DNA from: Campylorhamphus procurvoides
Taxonomy: Eukaryota; Chordata; Aves; Passeriformes; Dendrocolaptidae
Direction of reading: 5' to 3'
Length of the DNA: 64,000 bases
NCBI GenBank assembly: GCA_013396655.1
Contig: WBMV01007256.1
Location: 124,001-188,000, forward strand
The translations under genes and the position numbers were made by a program. Numbering within the stretch: the stretch's first letter is position 1; every line of letters starts with the position of its first letter. Positions 57,801-64,000 of the stretch are shown here, piece after piece. The notes under the pieces are model-generated. The model did not search any database. It worked only from the letters and a program-made list of their open reading frames with translations, and was not told the origin of the DNA.

Positions 57801-60563
57801 AGGAGGAGCAGCACTTTGTACTTCTCATTTTAAAGATGTTCTTTTCTGAATGAGAAAAACAACCTCTTGGCAAAACAAAAGCACCCCACCCAAACTTATT
57901 AAAACGGAATACAATCTGAATTTCTACATGCCTAAAGTGCCCTATAATGCTTCCTGTAGAAGCCTGAAAACTTACCTTTATTTTGTCGTTCTCAACAAGA
58001 ATATACTGCAGATTGCTTTTCTTCATGAAGTAAGTGGATAAGGCTGGTGGTGCATCTGGATCAACAGGTGAATAGGCAGCTGGAACTTGAAGGATTCTAA
58101 CAAGACACAAATGTTTTAAACTTATTTTAAAAAAATCCTCTTAGATTTCACTAGCATTTCTTTTATACTTTTATAGTTGCCTGAGCTAGAAAACATCATC
58201 ATAACATGACTTTTAAAAATTTTGCTGGATGAATAATCAGTGTTGCCTTTTGGTATTTTACAGGAAAAAATAAAGCTAGATGAAAACATTCAATATTATT
58301 TCTGGACAAGCAAGTTGGTGATGCCAAAGTATCACTGACATCAACAGCACCACATTTTAAAACCTTCTGCTACTGACTAAGACAGAACTCATCCTCACGA
58401 GAGGAAACAGGGTAGGTACCGATCTTTTCACTCTCATCACCAGCGACAGGACTCAAAACTGCATGAAGCTGAGTCAGGGCAGGTTTAAGTTGGATATCCG
58501 AAAAAGGTTTTTCACCCAGAGGTTGTTGAGCACTGGAAGAGGCTCCCCAAGGAAGTGGTCACAGCACCAAGCCTGACAGAGCTCAGGAAGCATTTGGACA
58601 ATGCTCTCAGGCACACAGTGTGACTCTTGGGGTGTCCTGAGTAGGGCCAGGAGTTGGACTCATGATCCTGATGGATCCCTTCCAACTCGGCATATTCTGT
58701 GATTCTGACATGTAAGCTTTTCATTTATAGATATACAGTACGTAGAAGCACATTTTAAAAAACACCAACAGCCTGCACGCTTAAAACCCTCTACCATGTG
58801 ACTAAAGAATGCAGCGAAAGAAAATCTGAGCAGATAGTGGAACATCTTCCCTAAGAAACAAGCGGAGCGCCCAGTCCCGCTGGGCTCCCGTGCCCTGCAG
58901 CTGTTCACTGCCCCCTCCAGCGGCGCCCCTGCGGACCGGCAGGCACTACAATTCCTTACGGCCCCCATAAACCTTCACGTGTCTTCTACTGCTGCTGGGT
59001 TCTGTACTGTAAGTACGGAGAGTTGTACTCCCTCTTTGTGCAAGTGGTTTGTCACTCAGCAATGCCGAGGTGCAGAACGGAGACATGGAAAGGCAGCACC
59101 CTGTGTGCTCGAACAGCCACTGGAGTTAGTAAGCACGAAGTCTGCCTTGCATCATTTCTCAGTCAGGTACTCGGCAATGAGAGTAGTAAGAACCAAAGTG
59201 CCCTGCTAGCTCCCGCTCACACAGGAAAAGAAAACTGTGTTGTTGCTCCGTTCACGGGCATATAGGATAAATCAGGCTGCAAGGGACCTCAGTATGCAGA
59301 GTCCAACCTCCTGCTCAAGCACAGCCAGCTGTGACACCAGACCAGGCTGTTCAGCACTCTGAACACCTCCAGGGATGGTGCCTGTACAACATCTCTGGCC
59401 AACCTGCTCCACTGGTCAAAAGCCTTCCCTGATCAGTGGAAGAGTCCCTCAGTGTTTCTGGGAGGTTTATGGTTATAAAGCTCACCCTCTCCACTGAAAT
59501 CTTTATATTCCACTGTGGTACCTCTTTGTGTGCTATTGTGTATCCAGTGTGACAACAGGAAAATGTATACAACTGCTGCTGTACGTTATCAGCTGAAGTA
59601 AACAGGTTCGTAATCGTGTGTTTCTCTAATACATTCTCAAATACATACTGATAAAAAAGATACATATATAAAGGATAAAAACATTAGAATTCATCAGCAG
59701 AAGCAGGATTTTTAAAATTGCTGGACTAACAGGAGTGTTGAGATCACAAACATTTCAACTTCCTAGCCATCAATTAATCAATACTGTTTTAGTGTTGCAT
59801 TACTCATTACTTCTTTCTGCAATATTTGTAATGCAACACTGAATGTATATTCATTCAGCTTAAAACATGGAATTTGTTTTCAGAGCATCTTTTCTGCCAA
59901 CAATACAACACATTAAAAAACTTAGCATAGTCCTTTTTTAACAGATATTTCTGTCAGATCACCTCCATTTTTAAAGGAATAAAAAAATTAATGTATCTGT
60001 TCTCAAAGATACAAGTCATTAATTTTTTGTACGCCTTTAAATATGGTAAATCACTTTTTAAAAAAGGATGCAGTTACGACAGTTCACACCTTTAGAACTT
60101 GAGATTCAAAAATATTTTAGCAATGGATTTTCAAAAGATTCTAATACAGCAACCTTTTTCCTTAAAGAACGCAAGACTCCAGCACCTCTTGATTGCATTG
60201 CTATGGTGTTACTGCACTATTGTTGTTATTAAAAATCTAAACAAACTGTAAAATTAGCTTTAACAGAGACGACCCTTAAAAAGCCAGCACCCATTGCAAA
60301 CATCCAAACCATTACCCTAAGATCCAAGACGGCAGGTTAATTCCCGGATAGCAGTAAAGACCTATTTCCCGTTTGCCTTGCTGGCCACAGTGCTCCCGAA
60401 GGAAAGCTGTCAGCTCCCTGGCGAGCTCCAGCACCGTGCTGTAGGTGCGGACAGCGGGCGGCTCGCCCGTGCCTCGATCAAACCACACCGCTGCTCTGTC
60501 CGAGTGCCGGCGGGACGCCCGGGCCACCAGCTCCTGGAGGGTCCCCAGCTCCTGGAGGGCCAT
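42416..60563 (-). CDS. AASDH: AASDH (ACSF4) gene, complete coding span of 14 exons
   Basis: Beta-alanine-activating enzyme, also called aminoadipate-semialdehyde dehydrogenase or NRPS1098. In its family an adenylation domain activates an amino acid with ATP (beta-alanine in mammals) and loads it on the phosphopantetheine of an adjacent carrier domain; a C-terminal PQQ-type propeller follows and the final acceptor is unknown. The exons sum to 3,387 bases, 1,128 residues plus stop, against 1,098 in human. Key sites are present: TSGTTGIPK at 212-220, YGITE at 358-362, TGD at 440-442, the [13 protein letters not shown] loop from 455, the candidate catalytic Lys541 in SHGKVD, and the carrier motif YSGGDSLK with Ser604. 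The propeller spans about 785-1122. The start at 60563 has a strong context (gccgcgATGg) and is the only upstream ATG in frame. Confidence 0.96.
42809..43842 (-). other. AASDH: AASDH intron 13
   Basis: AT-rich intron; no gene or repeat recognised. Confidence 0.7.
43843..43974 (-). CDS. AASDH: AASDH coding exon 13 (beta-propeller)
   Basis: Acceptor gccacttacag, donor AAG|GTAAAA. It encodes [20 protein letters not shown] and [20 protein letters not shown], 44 codons, phase 0-0. One more blade, matching human [18 protein letters not shown]. Confidence 0.93.
43975..45301 (-). other. AASDH: AASDH intron 12
   Basis: Holds an A/C-rich tract at 44074-44140; otherwise nothing recognised. Confidence 0.7.
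44074..44140 (+). repeat. A/C-rich low-complexity tract
   Basis: Irregular CAAA, CAACA and CCCCAAA blocks; the third tract of this type in the window. Confidence 0.8.
45302..45427 (-). CDS. AASDH: AASDH coding exon 12 (beta-propeller)
   Basis: Acceptor gtgcttacag, donor CCA|GTATGT. It encodes [20 protein letters not shown] and [18 protein letters not shown], nearly identical to human [17 protein letters not shown]. It is phase 0-0, 42 codons, one blade. Confidence 0.94.
45428..46016 (-). other. AASDH: AASDH intron 11
   Basis: Nothing recognised. Confidence 0.7.
46017..46180 (-). CDS. AASDH: AASDH coding exon 11 (beta-propeller)
   Basis: Acceptor tcatgcag, donor TAT|GTAAGA. It encodes [20 protein letters not shown] and [16 protein letters not shown]. 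This is a PQQ/quinoprotein-type blade with the repeated VY-x-G-S-H-D pattern. Confidence 0.93.
46181..47246 (-). other. AASDH: AASDH intron 10
   Basis: AT-rich; nothing recognised. Confidence 0.7.
47247..48081 (-). CDS. AASDH: AASDH coding exon 10 (carrier domain and linker)
   Basis: Acceptor cttttctgtag, donor GTTG|GTATGT; 835 bp, the largest AASDH exon. It begins [20 protein letters not shown] and [20 protein letters not shown]. Ser604 in GGDSL is the phosphopantetheine attachment site. A variable linker follows, then the first propeller blade: [40 protein letters not shown] and [18 protein letters not shown], all very close to human. Confidence 0.95.
48082..49382 (-). other. AASDH: AASDH intron 9
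   Basis: No gene, RNA or transposon recognised. Confidence 0.7.
49383..49501 (-). CDS. AASDH: AASDH coding exon 9 with candidate catalytic lysine
   Basis: Acceptor ttctacaaag, a non-YAG (AAG) acceptor, and donor AAG|GTAGTA. It encodes [20 protein letters not shown], then [12 protein letters not shown]. Lys541 in the SHGKVD junction corresponds to the A10 lysine that catalyses adenylate formation. The exon also opens the carrier domain. Confidence 0.92.
49502..50030 (-). other. AASDH: AASDH intron 8
   Basis: Contains a short TTAG repeat near 49889-49904; otherwise nothing recognised. Confidence 0.7.
50031..50223 (-). CDS. AASDH: AASDH coding exon 8
   Basis: Acceptor taattacag, donor CATG|GTAAAT. 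It encodes [30 protein letters not shown] and ends [13 protein letters not shown]. This is the mobile C-terminal subdomain of the adenylation domain. Confidence 0.93.
50224..50767 (-). other. AASDH: AASDH intron 7
   Basis: The antisense open frame from 50420 runs into exon 7 but has no support as a gene. Nothing else seen. Confidence 0.7.
50768..50940 (-). CDS. AASDH: AASDH coding exon 7 (TGD motif and hinge)
   Basis: Acceptor tcctgtgtag, donor CAG|GTAAGT. It encodes [29 protein letters not shown] and [20 protein letters not shown]. The ribose-binding Asp442 and the hinge/A8 loop are both present, so the adenylation core appears functional. Confidence 0.95.
50941..51384 (-). other. AASDH: AASDH intron 6
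   Basis: Nothing recognised. Confidence 0.7.
51385..51491 (-). CDS. AASDH: AASDH coding exon 6
   Basis: Acceptor tatatttag, donor ATAG|GTTATT. It encodes [20 protein letters not shown], then [16 protein letters not shown], matching human [21 protein letters not shown]. The donor has T at +3, weaker than consensus. Confidence 0.93.
51492..53441 (-). other. AASDH: AASDH intron 5
   Basis: AT-rich, 1.95 kb; no gene or transposon recognised. Confidence 0.7.
53442..53683 (-). CDS. AASDH: AASDH coding exon 5 with the YGITE motif
   Basis: Acceptor tatgattcag behind a long pyrimidine tract; donor TTTAG|GTAGGA. It encodes [33 protein letters not shown] and [25 protein letters not shown] at 358-362 is the adenylation-domain motif that contacts the adenine and positions Mg2+. 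Confidence 0.95.
53684..56000 (-). other. AASDH: AASDH intron 4
   Basis: Holds a long A-rich run near 53700-53725, which on the gene strand is the pyrimidine tract of exon 5. It also holds a nine-G run near 54626 and a CR1 fragment at about 55155-55345. Confidence 0.75.
55155..55345 (+). mobile_element. CR1 LINE fragment
   Basis: The segment from agggtctggaacataaatcc through agcctggaaaaaaggaggct, ctacaactacctaaagggag and cttctcccaggcaaccagtg is the conserved avian CR1 region around the end of ORF2. It is on the + strand, antisense to AASDH, and truncated at both ends. Confidence 0.85.
56001..56193 (-). CDS. AASDH: AASDH coding exon 4
   Basis: Acceptor ttattttag, donor CAG|GTAGGC. It encodes [20 protein letters not shown], then [20 protein letters not shown] and ends HHHHVTVLQ. 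Human reads [22 protein letters not shown] here, a near-identical match. Confidence 0.94.
56194..56938 (-). other. AASDH: AASDH intron 3
   Basis: Several A-rich runs; nothing else recognised. Confidence 0.7.
56939..57279 (-). CDS. AASDH: AASDH coding exon 3 with ATP-binding P-loop
   Basis: Acceptor tcttacag, donor CTTAA|GTAAGT. It begins [10 protein letters not shown], runs through a poorly conserved acidic linker, then reaches the core motif [20 protein letters not shown] followed by [19 protein letters not shown] (212-220) is the phosphate-binding loop of the AMP-forming acyl/aminoacyl adenylate superfamily and is intact. Confidence 0.95.
57280..57975 (-). other. AASDH: AASDH intron 2
   Basis: The frame of exon 2 stays open for more than 130 codons past the donor, but that sequence does not resemble AASDH and ends in a stop. 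Nothing else seen. Confidence 0.7.
57976..58096 (-). CDS. AASDH: AASDH coding exon 2
   Basis: Acceptor cttgttag, donor AAG|GTAAGT. It encodes [20 protein letters not shown], then [20 protein letters not shown]. This is the early adenylation-domain segment and matches human [21 protein letters not shown] closely. Open sequence past the donor is intron. Confidence 0.94.
58421..58708 (+). mobile_element. CR1 LINE 3' part, near full 3' end
   Basis: Recognisable blocks are caggtttaagttggatatcc, agaggttgttgagcactgga, tctcaggcacacagtgtgac, ccaggagttggactcatgat and the terminal gatcccttccaactcggcat followed by attctgtgattctg. It is in + orientation, antisense to AASDH. The gctctcaggcacac block suggests a CR1-J/X-like subfamily (inference). 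Confidence 0.88.
59265..59425 (-). mobile_element. CR1 LINE 3'-end fragment, reverse orientation
   Basis: The + strand reads aagggacctcagtatgcaga, gtccaacctcctgctcaagc, acctccagggatggtgcctg and tctctggccaacctgctcca, the reverse complement of an avian CR1 3' end. It lies in the sense direction of AASDH. Confidence 0.82.
60316..60563 (-). CDS. AASDH: AASDH first coding exon
   Basis: It starts at ATG 60563 in a GC-rich Kozak context and ends GG|GTAATG. It encodes [20 protein letters not shown] and continues to [16 protein letters not shown]; human reads MTLQELVHKAAS and later IGLYCQPGIDLPSWILG. An in-frame 18-bp tandem duplication gives [12 protein letters not shown] where human has one copy. 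A splice acceptor lies 23 bases upstream of the ATG, so the 5' UTR is split. Confidence 0.94.
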
Positions 60564-61110
60564 CGCGGCGGCGGGAACTCCGTGCCCTGCAAGGTGAACA
60601 GACACGCCGGCACTGCGCACGGCGGGAACCCAGCCCAGCTACAGAGGCACACTCCACGCTGGCCAGAAGGGGGAACAAAGGTCCATGGCTCCACACGCGG
60701 TTCTATCGCACCTCAGACCGCAGGGCTGTAAAGCTCAACTCCTGCCTCACCTGACATGAGTTTTGTCCTAAATCCCAGGATACAGCAACTCACTACGACT
60801 GCATGGCACAGAGGTAGCTTGTTCCTCACCGTTACAGCTTTACGTTTAAAGCTGGGCACCACCGAATGAATAACCTCATTAGCAAAGCTTAATTAGTTCA
60901 TAACTCTTCCTTCGTCTGCAAGCAGGAACCCCCCCGCGCGGGCTGCCGAGGCTCTTAGGGCCCGTCCGTGCCGCACGGGCGCTCCCGCCGTGCCCACAGC
61001 GCTGGCCGGGCGGTCCGGGCTGTGCCCCGCTCTCCTCCTCCGAGCCCCCCGGTTTCCCCCGCCACAGCACAGGTCGGGACGGCACGGCTCCCGGCGCTCC
61101 CACCCGCGGC
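60564..61110 (-). other. AASDH: AASDH 5' UTR region with a splice acceptor
   Basis: On the - strand tgttcaccttgcag ends at 60587 and is followed by 23 bases of 5' UTR (60586-60564) up to the ATG. This is a good acceptor, so a non-coding first exon probably lies in the CpG island, with a 5' UTR intron of a few hundred bases. The matching donor could not be fixed. Confidence 0.55.
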
Positions 61111-61730
61111 ACTTCCGGCGCCGCCGGCCCCGCCCCCAGGCCGCGCCCGCGCCTGTGATTGGTGGAACGCTGGAAACGCCGCGCTCTCATTGGCCAGCGG
61201 CCGTCGCGCCCTTTGGACATCCGCAAGCAGCGCGCGCTCCGCCGGGGCCCTGCGCGGGGCGGTGCCATGGCTGCCCGGGGGACGGGGGGAGCCAAGAAGG
61301 AGCAGCGGGTGCCTCAGAGCCTGCCCTGCTGTCCCCAGCTGCCCGGCTGACGTGGGAAACCGGCTAAAACAAACACAGCTGGCCGCGGCGAAGGGCAGGG
61401 ATCCTCTGCCGCGCTCACAGTCCACTCGCCTCCGTTCCGGTGTGTCCGTATCCCCCCGCCCCAGGAGGTGGTACGGGCCCTCCGGCCGGAGGCAGCGCCG
61501 CGGGCAGGCCAGGGCTCACATGGCCGGAGCGGGCGGTGGGATCGCTGTTGGGGGCCCAGCCTGTGTTCTGTGTCCTGCCGGCAGCGCCCGAGTCCCGCCT
61601 GCACCACCCCGTGCGGGATTCCCCTGGCAGCGGCCCCCGGCGGGGCTCCCCCCCGGGTGCGGTGTAGGACGGCCACCTGGGAGTGAGGGTGACGGGAGTG
61701 TCGCCGTGCTGGGCGGGGACACCGGGAGTG
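60900..61730. promoter_or_regulatory. AASDH: CpG island covering the AASDH promoter
   Basis: Dense CpG and GC-rich sequence that contrasts sharply with AT-rich DNA on both sides. It lies immediately upstream of AASDH and holds CCAAT, GC-box and ETS sites but no TATA box, as in a housekeeping promoter. Open frames in this region come from the base composition. Confidence 0.85.
61110..61193 (-). promoter_or_regulatory. AASDH: AASDH core promoter elements (2x CCAAT, GC box, ETS)
   Basis: Read on the - strand, CCAAT occurs at 61193-61189 and 61162-61158, a GC box (gggggcggggcc) at about 61138-61127, and an ETS-type site ccggaagtg at about 61118-61110. The order and the 30-50 bp spacing suit a transcription start close to the ETS site, near 61.06-61.11 kb. 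Binding is inferred from motif only. Confidence 0.65.
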
Positions 61731-61930
61731 CCCTGGAATCATTGAATCGTAGGGTTGGGAGGGACCTGGAAGATCACCTGTGCCTACCCCGGCCATGAGA
61801 GGAACACCTCCCGTGGAACACTCTGCCCCGTGCGACCTGGCCCTGAGCACTTCCAGGGATGGGGCATCCACAGCTGCTCCGGGCAAGCTGTGCCAAAGCC
61901 TCCCCGCCCTCACAGCAAATGGTTTGCTGC
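61731..61930 (-). mobile_element. CR1 LINE 3' end between AASDH promoter and PPAT end
   Basis: The + strand reads atcattgaatcgtagggttg, ggagggacctggaagatcac, gagcacttccagggatgggg and catccacagctgctccgggc, then cctcacagcaaatgg. This is the reverse complement of the avian CR1 3' terminus, so the element is on the - strand. It is unusually GC-rich for CR1. Confidence 0.88.
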
Positions 61931-62017
61931 GGCTCCGAGGTGCTTTCAAGGTGACTTTATTACAGCAGCCTCCGTGCGTGCTGCCGGGGAGCGCCGCAAG
62001 GCGAGACAGAACGAGCA

Positions 62018-64000
62018 GACCAGTTCACAACCATTTTTAATGTTACACGGGGGAGATGTCAGACATTGGCTTTCCACTGTTTTGTCACATTCTGTGGTAG
62101 TTTGACACAGTTGCACATTGGTAATACAGCAGAAACGGTTTCACAGTAAAACATTAATACAAATAGCAACACCAAAAGCCAGAGTTTTCTCCTTCAGCAT
62201 ACTCCCTGGTGTGTGCGTGGTGGCTGCATGTGATAAAAAAAGACCTGGTAGCCTGAAGCATAAATCCAGTTGTCAGAATGACACTTGAAAAGTATCTCCC
62301 CTTTAACTTAAGGTTTTGAAAAATATGTACTAAGGATTTGGCATATAGTGCATCTCAAAATTGCAGTGCACACAGTAGCAGACAGAATTTCACATGCTAA
62401 CATGTACGGGAGGAAAAGAAAATAGGACTTATTTTTTTAAAATCAGAACTATGCCACGTAATGCTCAAATCACATTGAAGCAGTTATTACCAGACTTCAA
62501 GAGAAAGTTTTGTTGAATGCACGTTAAAAGAGTATTTGCACAAGTTTCACTTGCAATCTGTCCTACAGACAATTTCAAAGAGACAGACTTCTGCTCGCAG
62601 CCTTCTTAAACTGTGCACCTAAATGTTTGTCTCAAGTAGAAAGGGCTCCTCACATGTATTTATAACCTAAGAGCTCAACTTATCACTTATTCTACAAATT
62701 ATTTCTTCTCTTTTTAAGGGCAGGGAAGAGTAATGATGAAAATTGTTGCTAACAGTTTTTCTGTTTTCTCATACTCCTTCCTGGAAGAGGGAGTGGTCCG
62801 TGTCCACTCTCTTCTGGTTTTGTTCAATTTACTGTCCAGATGAACTGTTATGGTTCTGTTAAAAAACCAAACTTGCTAATTAGAAGAGATCCACAGACAT
62901 CTCCCAATATGCAGACCTGGGCTTTGGCAAGGAATGCACAGTTAAGAGTGCAGTGCTCATCAAATCTAAGTTCTCCCATGGGCTTGACTGCAAGTAGGTT
63001 CTGATTCCACTGCACAAGACACAGTCTTGACTTCAATAAATGTATTTACATTCTTTTTTGAAGTAGGATTTTTATGCTGTGATTGTCTATCAGGCACAAT
63101 TGCTACAAATCCCACCTAAGAATTTAATCACCAGTAATGTAATTCTCAACCATATGGAAGATGATGGGGAAGGAAGAAGCTCTTCAACCTTTCTGTTTAT
63201 TTTTTTTAACAGCATCACAAACAATTGTAAGGCCAAAATACACAATATTAAATAGAAAATCTAAGTTGCTGGTATGCAGTGAAAAAAATGAGGTATACAA
63301 AAGATGTTTACAATTGTGCATAAATTTTCAATAGTTTTCAAAAGGTGCTTTTCCATTTTCAGCTAGTGGTTCATTGTCCAAGTGATCTTCCTGTACCCAA
63401 GGTAACTGTGTAATGGTGATCAACTGAATACAATGCATGTAACAGCTACTGATTCTTCAGAACACTTGTTTTTTTCAAACATTACATTTATTCTAACAGC
63501 AGTAATGTAGTAAAACAGGACTATACCCAAAACAAGTCATAGTCTTCATTTAATATATCATTTTTACTGTTAAAATTTATTTTTAATATTATGATTTTTT
63601 TTTAGTTTACTTTGGATATTGACACATGAAAAGCACACTGAGCAGTAGCTCAGACTTCCAAAATTGTCAGGACTTATCCTGCAGAACACAAGATGTAAAA
63701 CAGAAGACAGAAAGGCCATGCCAAGTTGTTTTTTTTTTTCTCCTTTCATGTTGTATTGGCAACTGCTAAAAGCACACAAAGGTAATGTAATTACACTGGA
63801 ATTATAAAAAAGAATTTTAAAGTTACAAAACTAGAGAGCTTTTGGCTGAGCATTTCCCTGAGTCTTCATTTTTTAAAATCATATGTTAGACATCATGTGC
63901 ATAGAATCTGATACAAAGGCCTTGATTAATAAAGGCTGTTTAGCTATATATGCAAAAGTTAGGTACTTCTATTCTTAAAAAGCCTAAGTAAGAACGGCTG
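62018..64000 (-). other. PPAT: Probable PPAT 3' UTR (partial, runs off window)
   Basis: Nearly 2 kb of AT-rich sequence with no convincing coding exon on either strand. A - strand ATTAAA at 62041-62036 sits exactly where AT-rich DNA gives way to GC-rich DNA. In vertebrates the next gene beyond AASDH is PPAT on the same strand, with its 3' end facing AASDH and a long 3' UTR. The call is by synteny plus signal; no PPAT protein sequence is visible here. Confidence 0.45.
62036..62041 (-). terminator. PPAT: Candidate poly(A) signal for the - strand transcript
   Basis: ATTAAA on the - strand at the composition boundary. A second candidate, AATAAA at 61961-61956, lies just beyond, next to the CR1 copy. 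Confidence 0.45.

Larger units (their letters stand above)
58097..60315 (-). other. AASDH: AASDH intron 1 (between the first two coding exons)
   Basis: Contains two CR1 copies in opposite orientations (58421-58708 and 59265-59425). No gene recognised in the rest. Confidence 0.75.

Noticed and set aside
57562..57975. Continuation of AASDH exon 2 frame past its donor
   Set aside because: The donor AAG|GTAAGT is strong, the next exon joins in phase, and the extra residues do not resemble AASDH.
60564..60620. Longer AASDH N-terminus starting upstream of 60563
   Set aside because: The upstream candidate start is GTG, not ATG, and a splice acceptor lies between it and the ATG.
60968..61949. Several overlapping open frames of 100-276 codons on both strands
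   Set aside because: They are Pro/Arg/Ala-rich products of a CpG island, where stop codons are rare, and part runs into a CR1 copy.

Overview
This window is vertebrate nuclear DNA, almost certainly from a bird and probably a passerine. It carries two spliced genes with GT-AG introns. Several CR1 LINE pieces of avian type are present, and one short element has a tRNA-Ile-like head joined to a CR1-like tail, a SINE type known from songbirds. No operons, CRISPR arrays, rRNA genes or bacterial features were seen.

Layout. (1) From the left edge to about 41.36 kb on the + strand lies CRACD (KIAA1211), an actin capping-protein inhibitor. Nine coding exons are visible (2652 to 38792). The first begins mid-codon, so the gene starts left of the window. 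A 3,151-bp exon holds most of the protein, including a 16-residue, 48-bp tandem repeat in a long charged helix. A 3' UTR of about 2.5 kb follows. (2) From about 41.7 to 61.1 kb on the - strand lies AASDH (ACSF4, the beta-alanine-activating enzyme). It has 14 coding exons whose phases all join, giving a predicted 1,128-residue protein: adenylation domain, phosphopantetheine carrier domain, then a PQQ-type beta-propeller. The two genes converge tail to tail, with only about 0.3 kb between their predicted 3' ends. (3) A CpG island at about 60.9-61.7 kb, with inverted CCAAT boxes, a GC box and an ETS site, is the AASDH promoter. (4) A CR1 copy fills 61.73-61.93 kb. (5) From about 62.02 kb to the right edge is AT-rich non-coding DNA, best explained as the 3' UTR of PPAT on the - strand. 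That call rests on the conserved vertebrate order CRACD-AASDH-PPAT-PAICS and on a poly(A) signal at a sharp change in base composition.

The genes do not form one pathway. CRACD acts on the actin cytoskeleton. AASDH is an NRPS-like enzyme with an unknown natural acceptor. PPAT, if the right edge is read correctly, belongs to purine synthesis. The most unusual points are the expanded 16-residue repeat and in-frame N-terminal extension of CRACD, the six-codon tandem duplication at the AASDH N-terminus, the tRNA-Ile SINE beside the last CRACD exon, and the tight tail-to-tail junction. Exon boundaries were worked out by hand from reading frame, splice consensus and remembered similarity to vertebrate orthologues; no database search was run.
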